The notes under the pieces: model-generated
Told to the model about the DNA's origin: nothing
What the model saw: the letters and a program-made list of their open reading frames with translations, nothing else
Databases searched by the model: none
Part shown: positions 8,201 through 12,690 of the stretch, in pieces
How the letters are laid out: every line of letters starts with the position of its first letter
Numbering within the stretch: position 1 is the first letter of the stretch
From: RGIG3135 sp964477115
Lineage (GTDB): Bacteria > Actinomycetota > Coriobacteriia > Coriobacteriales > Eggerthellaceae
Reading direction: 5' to 3'
DNA length: 12,690 nucleotides
Assembly: GCA_964477115.1 (NCBI GenBank)
Contig: CAYZCY010000038.1
Coordinates: forward strand, 1-12,690
Translations under genes and position numbers: made by a program

Positions 8201-8516
8201 TGCCCAGGGCTTCGTCCCAGGAGATGCGCTCGAACAGGCCCTCGCCGCGCTTCCCGATGCGCTTCATGGGGAAGTCGAGTCGCGTGGGAGCATCGAGGAA
8301 GCCCCTGATCGAGCGGCCGCGCAGGCAGGCGCGCATCTGGGGGCCTGACAGGCTGGCGCGCTTCCCTTCCCCACCTCGATCATCATGTCCGGAGCAATCG
8401 CAATCCTCGGGAAGGGTGTCGCTTTCAACCCAGCGTATAACGCCGTCCTCCACGTGCAACTTAAGAACGCAGCGCGATCCACAGTTGACGGAGCAAACCT
8501 GCCATGCCGTTTTCAT
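5289..8516 (-). CDS. dmsAB: DmsA-DmsB fusion: molybdopterin S-/N-oxide reductase with built-in four-cluster ferredoxin
   Basis: Predicted oxidoreductase of the DMSO reductase family in one 1075-residue chain. Residues 1-806 are DmsA-like: a 4Fe-4S motif C8-x3-C12-x3-C16...C64-LRGRS, PMKRIGKRGEG at 83-93, and DYSSAQ at 155-160, which holds the expected Mo-ligating Ser. The dinucleotide-binding domain ends at ARPTPLARGN...ARKI (about 806). A 63-residue linker with a Lys/Ser/Arg-rich part (about 849-869) leads to a DmsB-like domain (870-1075) with all 16 cysteines (883, 886, 889, 893; 937, 940, 945, 949; 969, 972, 975, 979; 996, 999, 1011, 1015). There is no Tat signal: the Fe-S motif begins at residue 8 and an in-frame TAA directly precedes the ATG. 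No DmsC lies beside it. A cytoplasmic enzyme is inferred. Substrate is unknown; DMSO-like S-oxides are the family default. Two extra cysteines (39, 41) lie in an insert before C64. Confidence 0.93.
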   Translation of the reverse strand: MKTAWQVCSVNCGSRCVLKLHVEDGVIRWVESDTLPEDCDCSGHDDRGGEGKRASLSGPQMRACLRGRSIRGFLDAPTRLDFPMKRIGKRGEGLFERISWDEALGTVAREIERVVNEYGNDAVLIPYGTGLHPAEGSPFERLMNSYGGYLGVYSDYSSAQLQQAMLYTYGDDGYYTGSVLSEAANADMVVLFGNSPLDTRMGGAGAGWEFLRAREAGSFKLVSIDPRHSEILAGAGGDWIPIRPGTDAAFVAGVAYVLITENLVDQEFLDRYCVGYDASTLPASAAPNASYKDYILGMGPDGIAKTPAWASAITGASRERIISFAREIAAAKRLFVAQGWGPQRHEMGELSARAILMLPLLTGNLGLPGTNAGARERFLPFVVPEPSVGENPVKAKIPAFMWLEAVKRGAELTSRNAGVVGEDKLKTPVKLIINHAGNCLTNQHANINATHDILVDESLCEFIVVCDIHLTDSARYADILLPDVARAEQANLVSSGSADITRALVRGEDWGAWRADRMPAHEIAARLAELLGVREPYEAIAVAELENPPAEADAATEDLADRARFDRAYGDQETLKISDGQRVAVAVGNEAPIPATELPTWEQLEDVRVWRQPYEGSTVAYANYRKDPENNPLPTPSGKIEIYSDRLAELAELLEYDADQVIHPLPVHIAGSEGFESPARDEFPFQVIGYHCRQRTHSSFGSVHALDDAAPQTVLVNLEDAKRLGVQSGERLLVENDRGAIVITARVTPRIMPGVLGIPQGAWHEADMQGNRVDFGGCINTLTSARPTPLARGNAQHSVLAKARKITHEEESVLRGSFKLPAVERLAKPNEGHIDRELSLAIGSGASLRKPASAKSSKRSKAKNRSGEKRIPQHGFRLIQSRCNGCKTCEIACKDYHGLEHELALRTVYEYAGGSWKQDEDGAWDQDVFCYHLSMSCNHCSNPVCVRFCPVDAIKKQPGGFVVIDYENCGGCQSCMISCPYHAPRFDEMRGVPVKCDGCHDRVSAGGKPVCVEACPQRALEFGVYADVARGDGYVSNMEPLPDSDLAQPNFAIDPSDTALAAQGRDGFVVNIREA

Positions 8517-9476
8517 TTACTCATCACCTCGCAGGTCAAGGCACTCTTCGGTTCCCTTAAGCAGGGTTTTGACGGCGCGCGCCAAGCGGTCCCCGTCGGC
8601 GCTGTTCATGCCGAGCAGACCGCCGAACAGCGCATGGATGTCGTCGCCTACGTCCTGCACGACACGCTCGCCTTCTCGAGTGAGCTCGAAGAGAATGCCG
8701 CGCGCATCGTTTTCGTCGGGGATGCGGGCGATGAGTCCTTGCTCCTCAAGGCGATATGCGGCCGTGGTCACGTAGGACTTTCCCACGCGAAGGTACGAAA
8801 CCACATCCTTGGCGCGCAGGAGCTTGCGCACCCCGCGGCGTTTGGGGTAGAGCTCGAGCAGGAAGCGGTAGTCGGTGAGAGACAGGGATGCGATGCGCTT
8901 TGCGACGATGCTCATCGCCTGGATGAGCATCACGATCACCGTCATGTAGTAGGCGAAGGGAAGCTCCTCGCCGCGGATCATGGACGAAGCGCGGTACGAG
9001 AAAAAACTTCCGGGTTTAACCAGGGCGTCGTAGTACATGACTCTCAACAGCTTTTCGTCCTCCGTGCTGAGGTATTTGCGGCGCGCACTCAAGAAGGCCT
9101 CGACGCTGCGGCTTGCCGCGAGCGAAAAGCCCCGGCCTTTCTCGGTGAGTCGGTAGCCGCCGTCGGTGCACCCTCGGCACTGCCCATCGCTGCAGTCGCC
9201 CAAGGTTGAGCCCATCGTGTGGGGGTTTTCCGTATGGGCGATCAGGCCATCTGCCTCAAGCGCTTCGACGGCGCTTGCCACGTCGGAAGGCCGGGCGATA
9301 AGCGCGCGGGCCAGCTGGGCAACGCGCAGGCAGGCCGTTTCGGGCAGCGCAAGCTGAAGCAGCACGCGGTACTGCAGGAAGGTACAGCCCTCGGGCAGCC
9401 GGCGTTCGATGCCCTTCTCGGTCTTTGCGAGCATGGCGCTCCATAGCGTGATGAGATGTGCGGTGGTCTGGTTCAT
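8517..9476 (-). CDS. Tandem MarR-type transcriptional regulator (two winged helices in one chain)
   Basis: Predicted DNA-binding regulator of 319 residues, about twice the usual MarR length. The first winged-helix unit spans about 1-150 (VAQLARALIARPSDVASAVEAL at about 52-73 as recognition region, then wing and YRLTEKG at 108-114). The second spans about 175-305 (VVSYLRVGKSYVTTAAYRLEEQGLI at about 225-249, then ELTREGERV). The first wing carries a Cys-rich insert, C95-x4-C100-x2-C103, that could bind a metal or sense redox state. One chain would act as a built-in dimer. Its TAA touches the ATG of the DmsA-DmsB fusion in the same frame, so the pair is co-transcribed and probably translationally coupled. 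Start supported by AAGGTGA four bases upstream. Repressor versus activator, and the signal, are not visible. Loose MarR similarity is my judgement from motif pattern. Confidence 0.8.
   Translation of the reverse strand: MNQTTAHLITLWSAMLAKTEKGIERRLPEGCTFLQYRVLLQLALPETACLRVAQLARALIARPSDVASAVEALEADGLIAHTENPHTMGSTLGDCSDGQCRGCTDGGYRLTEKGRGFSLAASRSVEAFLSARRKYLSTEDEKLLRVMYYDALVKPGSFFSYRASSMIRGEELPFAYYMTVIVMLIQAMSIVAKRIASLSLTDYRFLLELYPKRRGVRKLLRAKDVVSYLRVGKSYVTTAAYRLEEQGLIARIPDENDARGILFELTREGERVVQDVGDDIHALFGGLLGMNSADGDRLARAVKTLLKGTEECLDLRGDE
8523..8530 (-). promoter_or_regulatory. Ribosome binding site of the DmsA-DmsB fusion inside the regulator gene
   Basis: GAGGTGAT on the minus strand, six bases before the ATG at 8516, lies within the last codons of the regulator. 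It supports coupled translation across the TAA-ATG junction. Confidence 0.6.
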
Positions 9477-9499
9477 GGGTCACCTTTTGTCTCGGAAGC

Positions 9500-9535
9500 G
9501 TGGATTCATTATACGGTGGCCAGCGGTTAATCCAC
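9500..9535. promoter_or_regulatory. Inverted repeat operator candidate at the tandem-MarR promoter
   Basis: GTGGATT (9500-9506) and AATCCAC (9529-9535) are perfect 7-bp inverted arms, 22 bp apart. They flank the -10 box of the regulator gene. The arm-to-arm distance of 29 bp, close to three helical turns, suits a protein with two DNA-binding heads, such as the tandem MarR encoded just downstream. Autoregulation is inference. Confidence 0.5.
9508..9513 (-). promoter_or_regulatory. -10 box (TATAAT) of the regulator/DmsA-DmsB operon
   Basis: A perfect TATAAT on the minus strand, 31 bases before the regulator start. The hexamer 17 bp further up is TGTGGA, a poor -35 that overlaps the right arm of the inverted repeat. 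This fits a regulated promoter. Confidence 0.55.
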
Positions 9536-9594
9536 ATCAAATGGGTGATGCGTCATCAGCGAGTGTCTCTTCGCAGCTTGTGAGCTAGCGCGAT

Positions 9595-9626
9595 GGGCCC
9601 TGCACGAGTGGAGATGTGCAGGGCCC
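9595..9626. repeat. Perfect 11-bp hairpin between the two molybdoenzyme units
   Basis: GGGCCCTGCAC (9595-9605) pairs perfectly with GTGCAGGGCCC (9616-9626) around a 10-base loop. No T-run follows on either strand, so it is not a standard intrinsic terminator. It may protect an RNA 3' end, back up the hairpin at 9651-9676, or insulate the downstream regulator promoter. Confidence 0.6.
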
Positions 9627-9650
9627 AAGGGGAGTGGAAAATTTGATCGG

Positions 9651-9676
9651 GCATCCTAGACTTGCGTCTAGGATGC
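9651..9676 (-). terminator. Hairpin after the DmsC-type gene
   Basis: GCATCCTAGA and TCTAGGATGC form a perfect 10-bp stem with a 6-base loop, starting 15 bases after the stop codon of the anchor gene. On the minus strand the sequence after the stem is CCGATCAAATTTTCC, a short and displaced T-run. Probable, though not ideal, end of the second molybdoenzyme operon. Confidence 0.6.
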
Positions 9677-9691
9677 GTTTGCGTACTGTGC

Positions 9692-10306
9692 TTACATCGA
9701 GATCAGAAGAATGATGTCGCTGAAGAAGAGGTAGCGCATGGCGATCTGGGTCACCAGCAGGCCGCCGAACACGCCCCACCACAGCAGTTTCTTCTTGGAC
9801 TCGGCGCCGTCGAGCGTCGCGATGAGCGCAAGGCAGAGCGGGATGCCGCAGGCAATAACGGTCAGGAAGAACTGAGCCGGGGTGAGAAGGGAATCCCAAG
9901 CGGGGACGCCGGGCATCATGTAGCAGATGCCGGTGAAGGCAACGGCAATCAGGCCGCAGGCCGCGCCGATGCCGCCGACGATCTTAGCTGGGCCGTCCTT
10001 CTCGGCTTTCGCGAGGAAGGCGTAGACGGCAATCATCACGACAAACGCACCAAAGAAGATGATTTCATGCGACAGCGGGGAAGAGCCCACTCCGCTCAGG
10101 ACGTTCAGGGCGCGGGTCGGTTGGCCAAGGTGAGCCATGGACGCGGCCATGCCGACGACGGCGAGCACAAAGAGCACTGCAGCGGTGACGAAAGAGGTCT
10201 TGCCCACCTTCGCCTTGCCCATGAAGTGCATGATTACCAGTGTGGCGAAAGCGCCAACGGTGGTCTGCTCGATCAGGGTGAAAATAAGCAGGGGCATCTC
10301 AGTCAT
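9692..10306 (-). CDS. DmsC-type membrane anchor subunit (short form)
   Basis: Integral membrane subunit expected to anchor the Fe-S and catalytic subunits and pass electrons from menaquinol. At 204 residues it is clearly shorter than the roughly 280-residue E. coli DmsC. The N-terminal half matches well (PLLIFTLIEQTTVGAF, then ASMAHLGQPTRALNVL at about 54-69, then a GSSPLSHEI turn). About six hydrophobic spans are seen (roughly 4-28, 37-60, 80-99, 108-130, 141-165, 172-202) rather than eight, so two helices near the C-terminal end appear to be missing. The ATG at 10306 is preceded by AAGGAG, which overlaps the end of the Fe-S gene; the stops and starts are four bases apart. It is the last gene of the unit. 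Role in the complex is firm by context; quinone binding is inference. Confidence 0.85.
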   Translation of the reverse strand: MTEMPLLIFTLIEQTTVGAFATLVIMHFMGKAKVGKTSFVTAAVLFVLAVVGMAASMAHLGQPTRALNVLSGVGSSPLSHEIIFFGAFVVMIAVYAFLAKAEKDGPAKIVGGIGAACGLIAVAFTGICYMMPGVPAWDSLLTPAQFFLTVIACGIPLCLALIATLDGAESKKKLLWWGVFGGLLVTQIAMRYLFFSDIILLISM

Positions 10307-10310
10307 GATC

Positions 10311-10862
10311 CTATCTCCTTACCTGGTTGACAACGGTCGGGAGCTTTACGTAGATATTGGCGCCGGTGAGCTCGAAGTCGGGGTAGCCCTCGACGCCGCG
10401 CTGGTACTCGGGGCCGATTTCGGCGACGTCCATCACCTTGATGGCGGAAAGCGGGCAACTTGCCACGCAGTAGGGCTCCTGGCCCTCTGCCAGGCGGTCG
10501 AGGCACATGTCGCACTTGTCCATGACACCGGCTTCCTCGTCGAAGCACGGCACGTTGAACGGGCAGGACCATGCGCACATCTTGCAGCCCAGGCAAGCGT
10601 CCTTGTCGTGCACCACGATGCCGTCGGCGTTCTTGGTGTAGGCGGCGGCCGGGCAGTTCTTCATGCAGCCGGGCTCGTCGCAGTGATTACAGCCAATGGT
10701 CAGATAGTTGCGCAGAGGGGAGGCTACCAGGTCCTCGGGCAGGTCATGCACCGCTCGGCGATGAACTGCGGGACCGAGCCCTCTGAATTCCTTGCAGGAG
10801 ATTACACACGCGTTGCAGCCGATGCAGCGGCCCAGGTCAACGCAGAAAGCTTTCTGAGTCAT
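10311..10862 (-). CDS. Four-cluster Fe-S (DmsB/NrfC-type) electron-transfer subunit
   Basis: Ferredoxin-like subunit that should carry electrons between the membrane anchor and the molybdenum subunit. It is 183 residues long from the ATG at 10862. Sixteen cysteines fall in four groups (numbered from a GTG three codons further upstream): 16, 19, 22, 26; 61, 64, 69, 73; 93, 96, 99, 103; and 120, 123, 135, 139, the DmsB pattern for four 4Fe-4S clusters. No signal peptide, as expected for a partner carried out on a Tat-targeted A subunit. The GTG at 10871 sits almost on top of the AAGGGGGAG ribosome site, so the ATG is preferred. It lies 15 bases after the A-subunit stop and four before the anchor gene. 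Tyr/His-poor C-terminus, no fusion here, in contrast to the DmsA-DmsB chain nearby. Confidence 0.9.
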   Translation of the reverse strand: MTQKAFCVDLGRCIGCNACVISCKEFRGLGPAVHRRAVHDLPEDLVASPLRNYLTIGCNHCDEPGCMKNCPAAAYTKNADGIVVHDKDACLGCKMCAWSCPFNVPCFDEEAGVMDKCDMCLDRLAEGQEPYCVASCPLSAIKVMDVAEIGPEYQRGVEGYPDFELTGANIYVKLPTVVNQVRR

Positions 10863-10877
10863 GTTCTTCACTCCCCC

Positions 10878-12690
10878 TTATGCCTTCGAGATCTTCACGA
10901 ACGCATCGTGATAGGAAACGCCCGGCACGCCGGTGGCGTAGGCACCCATGTCGGCGGGCAGCGCCGGGACAAGGTAGTTCACGTTGAAATCGTTGTCCTT
11001 GAACCAGGCCTCGTACACGACGACGCTGTTAGCCGGTGCGGTGTCGGTGATGCGGGCGGCGATGGTCAGGTAGCCGATGGGGCTTTCGAGCCTCATGGCG
11101 TCGCCTTCCTCGATGCCATATTCGGCGGCCAGCTTCGGACCGATCTCGCAGTAGGGCTCGGACTGTACGTTCATCATCCAATCGAGGTTCTGGAACTGGG
11201 AATGCAGGCCGTACTTCCAGTGCGGGTTGATCAGGCGAACCGGATAGCCCTCCGGCGCCTTGTACTCCTCGCGGTACACGGGGAGCAGGTGGTTGCCCGT
11301 GGTGGCCGCGGCCTCGGAGTAGAACTCGTACTTGCCAGACGGGGTGCGGAACTTGCCGTCGGCCCAGGCGGCGTCGTAACCGGTTACCTTGCAGGTGCCC
11401 TTAGCGAAGAACTCTTCGGTAGTGGCGCAGCCGAACATCTCGAGGGCCTTGTCGGCAACCTCGCCCATGGCGAAGTCCTTGATGGACTTGCCGCTCGGAT
11501 AGGTGCTCGAACCAGGGGAGAGCTCGTTCATGCGGTCGGCCAGCATGCAGAAGATGTCGTGGTCGCACTTGGACTCGTACATAGGCTCGATGGCCTGCTC
11601 GTTGGCGTTCATCCAGTAGTGCCAATAGCTCGCGTGCACGCCCCAGGTTTCGAAGATGGTGCAGCAGGGGAGCACGAGGTCGGACCACTGAGCGGAGGGG
11701 CCCATGAACTGGTCGACGGTGACGACCAGGTCGACCGACTCGAAGGCCTGGCGGACGACGTCGGTTTCCGGGTCCTGTGCCATGGGGTTGCGGCAGGCGA
11801 TCCACAGCAGCTTGATCTTGGGATCTGCGTTGAGCAGGTCGGCGCCAAAGTTGTTGATGTTGAAGGATCGGTCGGCCTCCACGTTGTCGGTCTTCGGTCC
11901 GACGGCGCCCTGGATGCCGTAGTTGGCGAGCCAGCTGTCAAGCTGACCGTAGTTGGCGCCGGCACCCACCTTGCCGATGTTGCCGGTCAGGGCGACGAGC
12001 GCGTCAATATTGCGCACCGTGGCGCCGCCGTTGGCGTGGCGTTGCATGCCGAATCCGATCCAGATGCAGGCCGGCTCGAGGGTGGTGTAGTCCTTCGCCA
12101 GCTGCTCGATGACCTCCACCGGGACGCCCGTCTTCTCGGAGGCCCACTCCAGGGTGACGTTCTTGTTCACGTAGTCGATGAACTCCTGGGCGCCGATGGC
12201 GTTCGCGGACAGCCAGGCCTGGTCAACCTTGCCGTTGTCGATGACCCACTTGCACATGCCGAGGGCCAAAGCGCCGTCGGTGGAGGCGTTGATCTCGATG
12301 AACTGGTCGGCGACCTTGCAGGCGGTGTCGGTGTTGATGGGGTCGATGACCACGATCTTGCAGCCCGCGTCCTTGCAGTCGGCCAGGATGCGCTGGCTGT
12401 GTACGGCGTTCCATGCGGGGTTTGCGCCCCAGACGATGATCATCTTGGACTTGCGCATGCTTTCCGGGTCGGAGTTGAGCAGCGTGCCCATGTCGAAGGT
12501 CTGGGAGTCGATGCCTGCTGGCCAGCAGGGGGTTCCCGCGCAGCGGGTGGTGTGGCCGATGGAGGTGAAAAAGCCCTCGATGCCGTAGGTGAGCGTGTTG
12601 AAGTTGCCCGAGTACTTGTTCAGGCAGACGGACAGGGCGTTGCCGTCCTCCTGCTGGATCTCGACGATCTTCCTGGCGATGATGTCGATG
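10878..12690 (-). CDS. DMSO reductase family molybdopterin oxidoreductase, catalytic subunit (5' end outside window)
   Basis: Catalytic A subunit of a bis-MGD molybdoenzyme, 603 residues visible. The frame stays open to the window edge, well beyond the internal Met at 12491, and the extra 66 residues are clearly coding. They contain HTTRCAGTPCW (residues 46-56 of the visible part), where Cys50 aligns by eye with the Mo-ligating Cys of Nap/Fdh-type enzymes; assignment as Mo ligand is tentative. Further on, IWIGFGMQRHANGG, ALTGNIGKVGAGANYG and WSDLVLPCCTIFETWG are typical of the family. The last 120 residues form the dinucleotide-binding domain (NPHWKYGLHSQFQN...GDAMRLES). The N-terminal 4Fe-4S motif and any Tat signal are beyond the edge; perhaps 100-200 residues are missing. 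Followed by the Fe-S and anchor genes. Substrate cannot be assigned. Confidence 0.92.
   Translation of the reverse strand, partial: IDIIARKIVEIQQEDGNALSVCLNKYSGNFNTLTYGIEGFFTSIGHTTRCAGTPCWPAGIDSQTFDMGTLLNSDPESMRKSKMIIVWGANPAWNAVHSQRILADCKDAGCKIVVIDPINTDTACKVADQFIEINASTDGALALGMCKWVIDNGKVDQAWLSANAIGAQEFIDYVNKNVTLEWASEKTGVPVEVIEQLAKDYTTLEPACIWIGFGMQRHANGGATVRNIDALVALTGNIGKVGAGANYGQLDSWLANYGIQGAVGPKTDNVEADRSFNINNFGADLLNADPKIKLLWIACRNPMAQDPETDVVRQAFESVDLVVTVDQFMGPSAQWSDLVLPCCTIFETWGVHASYWHYWMNANEQAIEPMYESKCDHDIFCMLADRMNELSPGSSTYPSGKSIKDFAMGEVADKALEMFGCATTEEFFAKGTCKVTGYDAAWADGKFRTPSGKYEFYSEAAATTGNHLLPVYREEYKAPEGYPVRLINPHWKYGLHSQFQNLDWMMNVQSEPYCEIGPKLAAEYGIEEGDAMRLESPIGYLTIAARITDTAPANSVVVYEAWFKDNDFNVNYLVPALPADMGAYATGVPGVSYHDAFVKISKA

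Noticed and set aside
6954..8348. A 464-codon open frame on the plus strand opposite the DmsA domain
   Set aside because: It is a phase shadow of a GC-rich gene: no recognisable motif, no ribosome site, composition of a reverse-complement reading, and the opposite strand is unambiguous DmsA.
9595..9626. Hairpin as a standard intrinsic terminator or as an insertion sequence end
   Set aside because: No T-run on either strand, no transposase gene and no target duplication nearby.

Overview
The window looks like a chromosomal segment of a high-GC anaerobic actinomycete, most likely Coriobacteriia / Eggerthellaceae. I infer this from two separate DMSO-reductase-family molybdoenzyme loci within about 7.5 kb, codon use rich in GCC/GGC/CTG/GAG, a YqhQ (DUF1385)-type protein, and no recognisable proteobacterial or firmicute neighbours. 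The lineage is inference; there is no rRNA or ribosomal marker in the window.

Left part (1-1650). A DUF1385/YqhQ-type membrane protein (+, 5' end possibly outside the window) converges with a membrane-anchored alpha/beta hydrolase (-). The hydrolase's true start is probably 1596, because a TATAAT box lies inside the longer reading.

Middle part (1651-5320). A MutT-like Nudix hydrolase (+) and a 964-residue protein (-) with a PLD/HKD-type nuclease, an SF2 helicase and a DUF3427-like C-terminus are arranged tail to tail, and their stop codons overlap. By eye this stretch is less GC-rich than its flanks and reads like a genome-defence or nucleic-acid-processing cassette, possibly acquired. A short open stretch coding for an acidic, Trp-rich C-terminus (5089-5256, -) lies just upstream of the helicase and may be a gene remnant.

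Right part (5289-12690, all -). There are two molybdoenzyme units. The first consists of a 319-residue regulator made of two MarR-like winged-helix domains in one chain, followed with no gap (TAA directly followed by ATG, same frame) by a 1075-residue natural fusion of a DmsA-type catalytic subunit with a DmsB-type four-cluster ferredoxin. The fusion has no Tat signal and no adjacent membrane anchor. This predicts a soluble cytoplasmic S-/N-oxide reductase controlled by a dedicated regulator. The regulator promoter has a perfect 7-bp inverted repeat (GTGGATT/AATCCAC) flanking a consensus -10 box, and the regulator has a Cys-rich insert beside its first winged helix.

The second unit is a conventional three-subunit enzyme in the order catalytic A subunit (5' end outside the window), four-cluster Fe-S B subunit and a short six-helix DmsC-type anchor. 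It ends in two perfect hairpins. There are no tRNAs, rRNAs, CRISPR arrays or insertion sequences that I can see.
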